Below are positions 43,644 to 52,643 of a stretch of 64,000 bases of DNA, piece by piece. The position numbers and the translations under genes are program-made. Position 1 is the first letter of the stretch, and every line of letters begins with the position of its first letter. Origin of the DNA: Methylocystis sp. KS32 (lineage in GTDB: Bacteria > Pseudomonadota > Alphaproteobacteria > Rhizobiales > Beijerinckiaceae); assembly GCA_002862095.1 (NCBI GenBank), contig PHSQ01000005.1, positions 62,001 through 126,000 on the forward strand. The letters run 5' to 3'. The notes under the pieces were generated by a model. That model was not told the origin of the DNA. It saw nothing but the letters and a program-made list of their open reading frames with translations, and made no database searches.

Positions 43644-44773
43644 TCTGGCTCGCGACGCGGCTCGCTTTCCACAACCGCGCGCGCTTCATCGTCACACTCC
43701 TCGGCGTCGTCTTCTCGGCCTATCTGACGCTCACCGAAACAGCGCTCTATATCGGCATGATGGAGAATGCGACCTCGATCATCCGCCATGCGGGCGCCGA
43801 CCTCTGGGTGGCGTCCAAGGGCGTTCAGAATTTCGACTTCGCCAAGCCCTTTCCGGATGATCGCGCGAAAACGCTCCAGAGTCGCGCGGAGTTTCTTTGG
43901 GCCAAACCGATTAGTCTGAGCTGGGGCTTTCTGAAATTGCGCGACGGCGCGCAGGAGCTTGTCGAGATCATCGGCTACGACCCTCGCGCGCCTGTCGGCG
44001 GTCCTTGGGAGATGGCCAGCGGCGCCCCAGCGGACGTCGCTGGCGGCGACAGGATGATCGTCGACGAAAGCGCGGCGCAGCGGCTCGGCGAACTGCGGCT
44101 CGGTAGTTCTTGGGAAGTGAACGACCGGCCGATCAAGCTCGTCGGGCTTTCGCGCGGCGCCAGAACCTTCACGACGGCGCCGATCGTCTTCACCTCGTAC
44201 GATCTCGCGCAAGAGATGACCCCAAACATTTCGCGTCGCGCCACTGCCGCCTATATTGCGATCAAACTGCGCAACCCGAAAGACGCCGAGCGCGTCGCCA
44301 AGGCGCTGCGTGGCGAACTCAAGGAAAATGAAATCCTGACGACCGCCGCATTTGTCGACCGCACGGTCCTCTACTGGACGGTTCAGACCGGGATGGGGGC
44401 GGCCTTTTGCCTGACCGCTATCCTTGGACTCATCGTAGGGGCCGGCACGATTGGTCAGACCATCTATGCCAATACGATGGAGCATCTCGGCGAATTCGCG
44501 ACGTTGAAAGCCATGGGCGCCTCGGCGCGCGATCTCGACACCATCATTCTCGCGCAAGCCGGGATCGACGCCGGGCTGGGCTTCGGCTTCGCCGCCCCGC
44601 TTGCGCTTTTGAGCAAGGCTCCTTTGGAGACGATGGGCGTCACGCTCGCGATCGGCCCCTTGCTTTTGGCTGGTCTCTTCTGCGTGACGCTCGTCTCGGC
44701 GCTCGTGGCGGCTTATGTCTCGATCCGGCGCGTGCAAAAGCTCGATCCCGCGACGGTCTTCAGGAGCCAGTGA
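43640..44773 (+). CDS. ABC transporter permease, FtsX/MacB-DevC type
   Basis: The 377-residue permease has one N-terminal helix (about 15-36). A large extracytoplasmic domain follows, opening with ATSIIRHAGADLWVASKGVQ and NFDFAKPF and containing a long segment up to about residue 240. Three C-terminal helices make up the FtsX core. The layout and the HAGADLWV start resemble DevC, the permease that exports heterocyst glycolipids in cyanobacteria, more than LolC. It overlaps the ATPase start by 1 base (TGATG). With that ATPase it probably pumps the operon's lipid-like product outward. A periplasmic adaptor gene would be expected, but only a broken one is nearby. Confidence 0.88.
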   Translation: MIWLATRLAFHNRARFIVTLLGVVFSAYLTLTETALYIGMMENATSIIRHAGADLWVASKGVQNFDFAKPFPDDRAKTLQSRAEFLWAKPISLSWGFLKLRDGAQELVEIIGYDPRAPVGGPWEMASGAPADVAGGDRMIVDESAAQRLGELRLGSSWEVNDRPIKLVGLSRGARTFTTAPIVFTSYDLAQEMTPNISRRATAAYIAIKLRNPKDAERVAKALRGELKENEILTTAAFVDRTVLYWTVQTGMGAAFCLTAILGLIVGAGTIGQTIYANTMEHLGEFATLKAMGASARDLDTIILAQAGIDAGLGFGFAAPLALLSKAPLETMGVTLAIGPLLLAGLFCVTLVSALVAAYVSIRRVQKLDPATVFRSQ

Positions 44774-45462
44774 TGAAGCCCTTGCTCGAAGCGCGCGCGC
44801 TCACCAAGCATTATGAGCAGGGAACGATGACCGTCGCCGCGGTCGAGGGCGTCTCCTTCACGGTGAGTGGCGGCGAAATAGCGCTGATCATTGGCCCTTC
44901 GGGCTCGGGAAAATCGACACTGCTGTCGATGCTCGGCTGCATCCTGCGGCCGACATCGGGCGCCATCCTGCTCGCCGGACACGAAGTAAGCAACCTACCC
45001 GACAGGGATTTGCCGCGAATTCGGCGTCGATGTTTCGGCTTCGTGTTTCAGTCCTTTCACCTCTTTCCTTTCCTGACGGCGCGCGAGAATGTCGAGACGG
45101 CGTTACGGCTGCGCAAGATTTCCGCGGACGCGCGACGACGACGGAGCGCCGATCTGTTGGAGGCCTGCGGTCTTGAAGACCGCATGGATTTTTATCCCGC
45201 GAGCTTGAGCGGCGGAGAGAAACAACGGGTCGCCATCGCCCGCGCGCTAGCGGGCGACCCCTTCATCCTGCTCGCCGACGAGCCGACAGCCAGTCTCGAC
45301 TCGGCCAATGGAGAACTGATCTTCGAGATGCTGCGACGTTTCGCCAAGAAGGATGGAAAGGCGGTCGTCATGGCGAGTCATGATCCGAGCGCCCGCGGCT
45401 ATGCCGACCGCATCCATGCTATCGTGGATGGGCGCATGACCGAGATAGGACCGATAAATTAA
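44773..45462 (+). CDS. ABC transporter ATP-binding protein (MacB/DevA/LolD type)
   Basis: The 229-residue ATPase contains Walker A GPSGSGKST at residues 41-49, the Q-loop in FGFVFQSFHLFPFLTA, the signature SLSGGEKQRVAIARAL, Walker B ILLADEPTASLD and the H-loop in VMASHDPS. The ATG at 44773 overlaps the permease stop. A longer in-frame extension within the permease gene was rejected. It is the last gene of the operon and pairs with the FtsX-type permease upstream. Confidence 0.93.
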   Translation: MKPLLEARALTKHYEQGTMTVAAVEGVSFTVSGGEIALIIGPSGSGKSTLLSMLGCILRPTSGAILLAGHEVSNLPDRDLPRIRRRCFGFVFQSFHLFPFLTARENVETALRLRKISADARRRRSADLLEACGLEDRMDFYPASLSGGEKQRVAIARALAGDPFILLADEPTASLDSANGELIFEMLRRFAKKDGKAVVMASHDPSARGYADRIHAIVDGRMTEIGPIN

Positions 45463-45539
45463 CGGGGTGGCAGTAAACCTCGACGATCTCCGACATAAGG
45501 AATCGCCGGCTTCACGGGGGACGGCGGCGCATCTTTGGT

Positions 45540-45855
45540 CGATGATGTCGTCGAGTTGCTCGATCAGCACTCGCGCCGTTGCGCCGGCGCAAATTTGCCC
45601 CTTTTTCACCGGCGTATTGTAATCGCAATTGCGGGCCTCGATGGCTCCTGAAACATAGCCGCCGACCTGCGGCGCGGTGATGATGGACTTGATCGTCTCG
45701 CTCGTCGTCGCCGCGCGCACGATAGGCCCTCGAGAAATCATGTCAGTAATATAGCGCACGGAATCTGGACGTCAGAAGCTCCAGTAAAGGGAGACACCTG
45801 CGGCGAGGATGAGCGTCATGCCGACCATGGCCGGAACAAGTCCGCTCCGGCGCAT
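45540..45855 (-). pseudogene. HlyD/MacA-type membrane-fusion protein remnant
   Basis: Reading from ATG 45855, the frame gives a single-helix anchor (MRRSGLVPAMVGMTLILAAG) and hits TGA at codon 28 (45772-45774). Beyond the stop, the same frame continues with ISRGPIVRAATT, ITAPQVGGYVSGAIEARNCD and NTPVKKGQICA, the lipoyl/barrel start of HlyD family adaptors. The similarity fades near 45540, where it meets the end of the ABC gene on the other strand. The long coiled-coil and C-terminal half are lost. It is convergent to the transporter genes. It may be the ruined partner of the DevC/MacB-like pump or an unrelated leftover. Confidence 0.8.
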
Positions 45856-45987
45856 TCCTATAGCGTCGCGCCCTTCAGTGAATGGCACGACTTGAAATCG
45901 AGCACGCGCGGTTCGTTGATTTGATCATTCCTCTACGTGACCTCGATCGGCGGAATCTCGCCTTACTCCGTATGAAACTCTGAGCCT

Positions 45988-47037
45988 TCAACAAATACGC
46001 GGCAACTGTTCGCCGGACAACCAGTCCACGATGCGCAGGCCGCCGAAGGCTGTCGTCATCTGGACGAAGCAATGGTCGTCGTCGATGATCTCGCCGATGC
46101 GCGCCGCGTCCGCGCCAAGCGGATGAGCGCGCATGGCGTTGAGGACGCCTTCCGTCGCCTCTGGCGAGACGATCGCCACGAGCTTCCCTTCGTTGGCGAC
46201 ATTTAGTGGATCGAGTCCAAGAAGTTCGCACGCCGCCGCGACCTGCGGCTTTATCGGCAGCGCCGCTTCGTCGATGCGCGCGCCGACCCGCGACTGATAC
46301 GCGATCTCGTTCAATGTGGCGGCAAGACCGCCTCGTGTCGGATCGCGCATCGCCCTTATCGAAGCGTGGCCCGCCGCCATCATCGCCGCGACAAGGTCTT
46401 GCAACGCGGCGGTGTCCGAGAGGATGTCGGTTTCGAACGAGAGATTCTCGCGCTTGGACATTACGGCGACGCCGTGATCGCCGATTGATCCCGAGAGCAG
46501 AATGACATCCCCCGGACGCGCCCTGTCAGCCGAGAGCTCCACGTCTTTCGGCGCGGCGCCGACGCAGGCGGTCGAGATGAAAACGCCGTCGGCTTTGCCG
46601 CGCTCGACCACTTTGGTGTCGCCCGTGATGATCGGGGTGTTCGCCGCGCGGGAAGCCGCGCCCATGCTCCGCGCGATACGCTGAAGATCGACGAAAGGAA
46701 AGCCCTCTTCGATGATGAAGCTCGCGGACATATAGAGGGGCCTGGCTCCAGCCATGGCGATGTCGTTGATCGTCCCGTTCACCGCGAGGAGGCCGATGTC
46801 GCCACCCGGAAAGAACAATGGCGAGACGACATAGCTGTCGGTGGTCATGACCATCCGGCCCGCGGAAACATCGAAGGCGGATTGGTCGTTTCCGGCGCGT
46901 AGCCAGTCATTGTCGAATGCGGCGTGAAATATATCGGCGATGAGGCGCGTCATGGCGCGGCCTCCAGAGCCGTGCGAGAGATCGACGCAACCATGGCGCA
47001 GATCGAGCTTGCGTCCGAGCAGATCGATCTTGTTCAT
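45988..47037 (-). CDS. hypE: [NiFe]-hydrogenase maturation protein HypE
   Basis: The 349-residue ATP-dependent dehydratase works with HypF. It turns the carbamoylated C-terminal cysteine into the thiocyanate that provides the CN ligands of the hydrogenase iron. The protein ends in the essential PRIC tail. The AIR-synthase fold motifs are clear: VDLSHGSGGRAMTRLI, GNDQSAFDVSAGRMVMTTDS, TGDTKVVERGKADG and DPTRGGLAATLNEIA. It overlaps hypD by 4 bases and is the last gene of the hyp operon. Confidence 0.96.
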   Translation of the reverse strand: MNKIDLLGRKLDLRHGCVDLSHGSGGRAMTRLIADIFHAAFDNDWLRAGNDQSAFDVSAGRMVMTTDSYVVSPLFFPGGDIGLLAVNGTINDIAMAGARPLYMSASFIIEEGFPFVDLQRIARSMGAASRAANTPIITGDTKVVERGKADGVFISTACVGAAPKDVELSADRARPGDVILLSGSIGDHGVAVMSKRENLSFETDILSDTAALQDLVAAMMAAGHASIRAMRDPTRGGLAATLNEIAYQSRVGARIDEAALPIKPQVAAACELLGLDPLNVANEGKLVAIVSPEATEGVLNAMRAHPLGADAARIGEIIDDDHCFVQMTTAFGGLRIVDWLSGEQLPRIC

Positions 47038-48167
47038 TCCGCCGCCTTTCGTTCAAAGGCGCGAAAGCGTCCGTAAGACCAGTAGGCCGCGCAGGATCCC
47101 TCCGACGAGACCATGCAGGCGCCCATTGGCGTTTCGGGGGTGCAGGCTCCGCCGAATAATTTGCAGTCGCGCGGGTGTTTCACCCCTCGCAATATCGCAC
47201 CGCATTCGCAGGCCGGATTGTCGCGGGCGAAACGCTTATCGACAGGAAAGCGTCGCTCGGCGTCGAATTCCCAATAGCCCTCGCGTAGGCGCAGCCCGCT
47301 CGCGGGAATCTCGCCCAGCCCCCGCCACTCAAAACTTTCGCGCAATTCAAAGATGTCCGCGATCTCGGCGAGCGCGATGCGATTGCCGTCTTCGGTGACC
47401 GCGCGAATATATTCGTTTTCGACCTCGGCGTGGCCTCCGTTGACCTGGAGGATCAGCATCAGGATCGCCTGGAGGACGTCGAGCGGCTCGAAACCGGCGA
47501 CGACGACGGGCTTTTGGAATTCCCGCGCGAAGGCTCGGTAAGGCGCGGTCCCGATGATCGTCGAAACATGGGCCGGACCGATGAAGCCATCGAGCGGAAG
47601 AGCTTGCGAATCGCTCGTCTCGAGGATTTTCCGCATCGCGGGGGGCGTGAGAACGTGATTGCAGAAGATCGAGAAATTTTCGAGTTTTTTTCTCTGCGCG
47701 AGGCGGATCGCCATGGCGGTCGGCGGCGTGGTCGTTTCGAAGCCGATCGCGAAAAAAACGATCTGCCGTCGCGGGTCGTTCTCTGCGATCTTCACCGCGT
47801 CGAGCGTCGAATAGACCATGCGGACGTCGGCGCCGTTAGCCTTGGCCCTTGCGAGGCTTGCTCCGTTGGAGCCCGGAACGCGCATCAGATCGCCGTAGAC
47901 GCAAAGAGTGACGTTGTCCCTTTTCCCCAGTTCGATAGCTTCGTCGATGCGACCGGACGGCAGCACGCAGACCGGGCAGCCGGGACCGTGAATGAGCCGT
48001 ATGTTCGGCGGGAGAAGATCCTCAATTCCATAGCGTGAAATGGCGTGGGTGTGACCACCGCAAAACTCCATGAAGGAATATACGCGGCGATCTTGCGCCT
48101 CTTTCGCGATCCGCCGCGCAACGCCTCTTGCGAGGGCGCCGTCACGATATTCGTCGAGATGCTTCAT
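47034..48167 (-). CDS. hypD: [NiFe]-hydrogenase maturation protein HypD
   Basis: The 377-residue iron-sulfur protein assembles the Fe(CN)2CO unit together with HypC. The conserved cysteine motifs are present: SFMEFCGGHTHAISRYG, LIHGPGCPVCVLPSGRID, and the C-terminal [4Fe-4S] cysteines around NPACECGAILRGVKHPRDC. It lies between hypF, with an 82-base gap where hypC would usually be, and hypE, with a 4-base overlap. Confidence 0.96.
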   Translation of the reverse strand: MKHLDEYRDGALARGVARRIAKEAQDRRVYSFMEFCGGHTHAISRYGIEDLLPPNIRLIHGPGCPVCVLPSGRIDEAIELGKRDNVTLCVYGDLMRVPGSNGASLARAKANGADVRMVYSTLDAVKIAENDPRRQIVFFAIGFETTTPPTAMAIRLAQRKKLENFSIFCNHVLTPPAMRKILETSDSQALPLDGFIGPAHVSTIIGTAPYRAFAREFQKPVVVAGFEPLDVLQAILMLILQVNGGHAEVENEYIRAVTEDGNRIALAEIADIFELRESFEWRGLGEIPASGLRLREGYWEFDAERRFPVDKRFARDNPACECGAILRGVKHPRDCKLFGGACTPETPMGACMVSSEGSCAAYWSYGRFRAFERKAAE

Positions 48168-48249
48168 GTGAGAACTCCAAGGCTCGCCGTCAGCTTTACA
48201 AAAGAGATGGGGCGCGGTGCCTCTGCTTCATCGATCGTGCGAGGCGCAT

Positions 48250-50511
48250 CTATCCGCTCCATCCAGCGTTCAATGCTTCTCGCGCCAAAAACGCTTGCCC
48301 GAGAGAGAGACCGCCGTCGTTCGAAGGAGCCTGTCGCGCCAAGAGTGGTTCGACGCCCTTTTCGCGCAAGCGGACGACGAGACCTTGCGCAAGCGTCGCG
48401 TTCATAAGGCAACCCCCGCTCAGCGCCACGCGCTTTTCGCTCCGCCGTCGGGCTTCGCAAAGAATCCAGGCGGAAAGCGCCTCGATTAGCGCGCCATGGA
48501 AAAGGTCCGCGCCCTCGATCTCGGAAAGCGTCCCGTCTATGAGGCGTGAAAACAACGGCGAAAGATCGAGGACGCCGTCCATGAGCGAAAACAACTCGGG
48601 CGTCGCGTGAGGTGCGCGGCAAAGCGCCTCGAGTTCCATTGCCGCCTGACCTTCGTAGCTCTGCTCAAGGCATACGCCCAACAGCGCCGCCGCCGCGTCA
48701 AACAAACGACCGAGACTCGTCGTGCGAACGCATCCCCGCGATGAGGCTAGTCTCGCGACTTGCGGCGCCATCGGCGTCTGAGGGAAGCGCGCGGCGGCTT
48801 CCGCTCCCCGGCCGAGATGCGCCAGCAAGGCGACGCCCATGCGCCATGAGGATCGCGCCGCGCGATCGCCGCCCGGGAGCGGAACGTAAGCAAGATGGCC
48901 AATGCGCCGCCATGCGCCGTTTTCGATCAGCATGAGTTCGCCGCCCCAGGCGCCGCCATCTTCGCCATAGCCGAAACCGTCGAGCGCGGCGCCGATCAGC
49001 GGCCCCTCGATCGAGTGTTCGGCGGCGATCGCCGCGATATGAGCGGCGTGGTGTTGTGCGCGAAAGACAGGTAAAGCAGTCGCCTCGGCGGCGCGTGTCG
49101 TATAGAGATCCGGGTGGAGATCGCAGGCGACGCATGCGGGCCGTGCGTCGAGAATGTCGAGCATACGCGCGACGGTCTCCGCGTGATATCGCACAGAGGC
49201 GCGGTCGTCGAGATCGCCGATATGCGTCGAGACGAACGCTTCCCTCCCGCGCGTCACCGTGACGGTGGTTTTGAGATGGGCGCCGAGCGCCAGCATATCG
49301 GGACCATCGGTCGCAAGCTCGATCGGCTCGGGAATGAAACCGCGGCCACGGCGCGGATAGGCCGGCGCTCCCGCGATAATCGTCGCTATGCTGTCGTCAG
49401 CGCGAGCGACGATGACGCGGTCGAAGCCGACAATGAGATCGGCGACATTGCGAAGCTTTTCGCGGGCCTCGGCGTCGTCGACGATCAGCGGCGCGCCATT
49501 CATATTAGCGCTCGTCGCAACCAGCGCGAAATCAATCGGCGCCTCGCGCCACGATGGAGACGCCGGTTTTCCCGCCGCGGCATGGAAAAGCATGTGGTGC
49601 GTCGGCGCATAAGCCAGAATCAGTCCGATGCGCGAGAGTCCGGGCGCCACGGACGGCGCGAGATCCATGGACTTGTCGACGAGGACGATCGGCCGCGCCG
49701 CCGAGAGCAATAATTCGCGGCTTGCGTCATTGAGGACTCCGATTCGTTCGGCGGTGGCGAGATTCGCGACCATGACGGCGAACGGTTTGGCTTCTCGTTG
49801 TTTACGGCGACGCAGATTCGACACCACTTCCTCGTTGCGAGCGTCACACATGAGGTGAAACCCCCCAATGCCTTTCAGCGCCACGATTCCGCCTTCGTGG
49901 ATGCAGCCGACGATCCGATCGATCGGCGCGTCGAGCCTTGGCCCGCAGCGGGGACAGGCAATCGCCTGGGCGTGGAAACGTCGGTTCGAAGGATCGCGGT
50001 AATCATGCGCGCAGTCCTCGCACATCGCGAAGGGCGCCATCGACGTCTGGGCGCGATCGTAGGGAAGGCGTCTCGTCAGCGTGTAGCGCGGGCCGCAATG
50101 GGTGCAATTGACGAATGGATAGTGATAAAATCTGGTTCGCGGGTTGAAGAGATCGTCAAGACATTCCTCGCAGACAGCGGCGTCCGCGCTCATACGCGTC
50201 ATCGTCTCGCCGCTTGTGCTGACCTCAATTGAAAAAATAGTCTCGGCTAGGGCTGGGATGCGTTGCATTTCGACCGCGTCGATGCGCGCCAGCGGCGGCG
50301 GGCCTCGGCGCAACGCCGCTACGAACTCGCGGGCGCCCTCGCCCTCGATTTCCAGCAGCACGCCCTCTCCGTCATTGCGCACGAAGCCGCCAAGCCGAAA
50401 TTTATGGGCGAGGCTATAGACGAAGGGACGAAATCCGACGCCCTGGACGGTCCCGCGCACCCGCACGCGGAGCCGCTCCATCCCTCCGGCGTGAGAGCCT
50501 CCCGGCGGCAT
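48250..50511 (-). CDS. hypF: Carbamoyltransferase HypF
   Basis: The ~753-residue protein makes carbamoyl groups from carbamoyl phosphate for the cyanide ligands of [NiFe] hydrogenase. In order it has an acylphosphatase domain (VRGTVQGVGFRPFVYSLA), two zinc-finger blocks (CEECLDD, NCTHCGPRYTL, CEDCAHDYRDPSNRRF, ACPRCGP), a YrdC-like domain (EGGIVALKGIGGFHLMCDA) and a Kae1-like carbamoyltransferase domain (VFRAQHHAAHIAAIAAEHS). ATG 50511 is 5 bases after the hypB stop and has GGAG about 9 bases upstream. ATG 50481, used by shorter homologues, has its purine-rich site too close. Confidence 0.94.
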   Translation of the reverse strand: MPPGGSHAGGMERLRVRVRGTVQGVGFRPFVYSLAHKFRLGGFVRNDGEGVLLEIEGEGAREFVAALRRGPPPLARIDAVEMQRIPALAETIFSIEVSTSGETMTRMSADAAVCEECLDDLFNPRTRFYHYPFVNCTHCGPRYTLTRRLPYDRAQTSMAPFAMCEDCAHDYRDPSNRRFHAQAIACPRCGPRLDAPIDRIVGCIHEGGIVALKGIGGFHLMCDARNEEVVSNLRRRKQREAKPFAVMVANLATAERIGVLNDASRELLLSAARPIVLVDKSMDLAPSVAPGLSRIGLILAYAPTHHMLFHAAAGKPASPSWREAPIDFALVATSANMNGAPLIVDDAEAREKLRNVADLIVGFDRVIVARADDSIATIIAGAPAYPRRGRGFIPEPIELATDGPDMLALGAHLKTTVTVTRGREAFVSTHIGDLDDRASVRYHAETVARMLDILDARPACVACDLHPDLYTTRAAEATALPVFRAQHHAAHIAAIAAEHSIEGPLIGAALDGFGYGEDGGAWGGELMLIENGAWRRIGHLAYVPLPGGDRAARSSWRMGVALLAHLGRGAEAAARFPQTPMAPQVARLASSRGCVRTTSLGRLFDAAAALLGVCLEQSYEGQAAMELEALCRAPHATPELFSLMDGVLDLSPLFSRLIDGTLSEIEGADLFHGALIEALSAWILCEARRRSEKRVALSGGCLMNATLAQGLVVRLREKGVEPLLARQAPSNDGGLSLGQAFLAREALNAGWSG

Positions 50512-50516
50512 CGCGA

Positions 50517-51410
50517 CTACTCCGCCACGGCCGTCGGCGTGTTGGCGCGAGCCCAACGTGCGGCGTGGCTTTCGAGCCAGGCATAAAAAGCCGTCAGCCC
50601 TTCGCCAGTCTTCGCCGATACCAAAAGTGTCTGAATGTCCGGATTGATCCTGAGAGCATTGGCGACGCATTCGCCCACGTCGAAATCGAGATGCGGGAGT
50701 AGGTCCGCCTTGTTGAGCAGCATGAGGTTGGAGGCTGCGAACATTTGGGGATATTTCAGTGGCTTGTCTTCCCCTTCCGTGACGGAAAGGACAACGACCT
50801 TGTGCGCCTCGCCGAGATCGAAAGCCGCCGGGCAGACTAAATTTCCGACGTTCTCGATGAACAGCAGACCACCTTCTTCAAGCTTTAATGTTTCGAGGCC
50901 GTGTCCCACCATATGCGCGTCGAGATGGCAGCCCTTTCCGGTGTTGATCTGGACCGCCGGCGCGCCCGCGCGACGAATCCGATCGGCGTCGTTTGCGGTT
51001 TGCTGGTCGCCTTCGATGACGCGGATAGGAAATCTGCCGCGCAGTTCCTCGATCGTTCGCACCAGTAGCGAGGTTTTTCCCGAGCCGGGGCTTGAGACCA
51101 AATTGAGGGTGAATATTCGCGTTTGCGCGAAACGCGCGCGATTTCGCGCCGCGTAATCGTTGTTTTTCGCGAGAATGTCGCGCTCGATGCGGATGATGCG
51201 TTCCTGCGATAGGCCGGTGACATGCGCGCCCGCCGGGCCGGCGCCGAAATCAACCGTCGCGCCCTCGATTATCGAGGCTTTGTCGCCGTCATGAGAATGC
51301 TCATGGAAATGATCGTGGTCATGATGACGATGCGTTGACGCGTGCTCATGCCCCTGCGCTTCCTTCTGCTCCAAACTGGACGTTCCGCAGCCGCAAACCG
51401 TGCACATCAC
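50517..51410 (-). CDS. hypB: Hydrogenase nickel incorporation GTPase HypB
   Basis: The 297-residue GTPase inserts nickel into hydrogenase large subunits. The N terminus has the high-affinity metal motif [11 protein letters not shown] and a His-rich run ([20 protein letters not shown]) that can store nickel. G-domain motifs include [33 protein letters not shown] and [10 protein letters not shown]. It overlaps hypA by 4 bases. A second ATG directly after the first is the only start ambiguity. Confidence 0.96.
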   Translation of the reverse strand: MMCTVCGCGTSSLEQKEAQGHEHASTHRHHDHDHFHEHSHDGDKASIIEGATVDFGAGPAGAHVTGLSQERIIRIERDILAKNNDYAARNRARFAQTRIFTLNLVSSPGSGKTSLLVRTIEELRGRFPIRVIEGDQQTANDADRIRRAGAPAVQINTGKGCHLDAHMVGHGLETLKLEEGGLLFIENVGNLVCPAAFDLGEAHKVVVLSVTEGEDKPLKYPQMFAASNLMLLNKADLLPHLDFDVGECVANALRINPDIQTLLVSAKTGEGLTAFYAWLESHAARWARANTPTAVAE

Positions 51411-51748
51411 TCAACCTCCAGTTCCTTGAGGCGCAGCTCGTCGCCCGCCGCCGCCTGGACATGATTGCCCCCGCAGCGCGGGCAGGCGTCGAAGCGCTCG
51501 TGGATTACGACCGCCTCGGCGCAATCGAGGCACCATCCTTCCCCCGGCTTGACGACAATGTCCAGCAAGGCGCCCTCGACGAGGGCGCCTTTCACTATGG
51601 CGTCGAAGCAAAAGCGCATCGCGTCCGCGTCCACGCCGCCGAGCGCGCCAAGCTCCAGGCGGACCACGCGCACGCGTGAAAAGCCGCGTTTGCGGCTTTC
51701 GTCTTCGATCAATTCGACGAGGCTTTCCATCAACGCCATTTCATGCAC
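51407..51748 (-). CDS. hypA: Hydrogenase nickel chaperone HypA
   Basis: The 113-residue partner of HypB starts with the nickel-binding MHEM and carries the structural zinc site CLDC ... CPRC ([10 protein letters not shown] and [11 protein letters not shown]). Length is normal. It is the first recognised gene of the hypABFDE run. No hydrogenase structural genes lie in the window, so the clients must be elsewhere. Confidence 0.95.
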   Translation of the reverse strand: MHEMALMESLVELIEDESRKRGFSRVRVVRLELGALGGVDADAMRFCFDAIVKGALVEGALLDIVVKPGEGWCLDCAEAVVIHERFDACPRCGGNHVQAAAGDELRLKELEVE

Positions 51749-51760
51749 GGTCGCGTTCCT

Positions 51761-52090
51761 TCACCTCGGCCCAACGAATTGATAATCCTTGCTCCGTGAG
51801 ACATAATCCACATACTCGCAACGCTTGAGCGGAATGCTGGCCGCCTTGCATTGCTTCGGCATGTCGAGCCTGAACGGCGTGTGCGCGCGAAAACGTTCCG
51901 CGAACCCGGCTCCGGCCTTGGCGGAAACAGGTTCGGCGCCTATGCTCTCTGCTCGGATTTTCAAGCCTAGCGCGTGGATCGACGCGCGATCTCGACTCCG
52001 GCTGCGCCCGCTCGGGTTGCTGGCGAAAAACAAGGCTCGCCGCGCCGGAGCCGGAAAGCTTTCGACCAAAACCCCATCGGTTTGAGCCAT
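51761..52090 (-). CDS. Small hypothetical protein upstream of hypA
   Basis: A 109-codon frame ending 12 bases before hypA. The C-terminal part (RLDMPKQCKAASIPLKRCEY, then VDYVSRSKDYQFVGPR) looks more protein-like than the Arg/Ser-rich N-terminal half. No ribosome site is visible before the ATG, and I see no domain. It may be a real short gene at the head of the hyp operon, possibly starting later, or a chance frame. Confidence 0.3.
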   Translation of the reverse strand: MAQTDGVLVESFPAPARRALFFASNPSGRSRSRDRASIHALGLKIRAESIGAEPVSAKAGAGFAERFRAHTPFRLDMPKQCKAASIPLKRCEYVDYVSRSKDYQFVGPR

Positions 52091-52238
52091 ATTGTGTTTG
52101 CCGCATAAACTTGTCTTGACCGAACGAGTATGAAGCCTTGCTGTTTCGATTTAAAGACGGAAAAATTGACCGGGAGGCCTTGAAATCTGTGTTACCATGT
52201 CAAGGAAAGAGAGGGTCTTGAGAACGCGGAGCGACGTG

Positions 52239-52643
52239 ATGTTGACGCCCAGACAATTGGCGGCTGTTTTGTTGGCGATGAGCGCCTGGTTGTTGACTTG
52301 CCCTTTCAGCGTGGCTGGCCAGTTCGGACAAACTCCCGAAGACCATGCCGACGTCGGTGGTCCGGCGTTGAGCTATTACGCCGATTGCATTAACGAGGCG
52401 AAAGCCCGCTTCCGGATTGAGCGTCTCGACCGGCACGTTCTATACCGTTGTCACAATGAGGAGGCGGTGGCCTATTTCAATTTTCTCGGTCGAGTCGGCG
52501 TTCGGGACGAAAGGGAAACGCAACCGACCGGCGTCTTCATTTTCCGCACCATTCGCGGGTTAGGTCGCTGCTGGAATATGATTGCCGATGAGAATGGGCA
52601 GCCGATGTCATCCTACGGCTGCTTTTTAATGGAAGACATTTAA
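52239..52643 (+). CDS. Small secreted protein of unknown function
   Basis: The 134-residue protein has a signal peptide (LTPRQLAAVLLAMSAWLLTC, cleavage plausible at SVA-G). The mature part is about 100 residues and contains four cysteines (YYADCINEAK, LYRCHNEE, LGRCWNMIAD, YGCFLMEDI) that could form two disulfides. GGAG precedes ATG 52239 at good spacing. An ATG at 52197 would add 14 polar residues before the signal. It meets the flippase gene tail to tail with a few bases of overlap. No family was recognised. Confidence 0.7.
   Translation: MLTPRQLAAVLLAMSAWLLTCPFSVAGQFGQTPEDHADVGGPALSYYADCINEAKARFRIERLDRHVLYRCHNEEAVAYFNFLGRVGVRDERETQPTGVFIFRTIRGLGRCWNMIADENGQPMSSYGCFLMEDI

Noticed and set aside
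48164-48262. Possible hypC remnant between hypF and hypD
   Set aside because: One frame ends with TIDEAEA, faintly like the HypC C terminus, but it mostly overlaps the hypF end, lacks the N-terminal MCLxxP motif and is too short to call.
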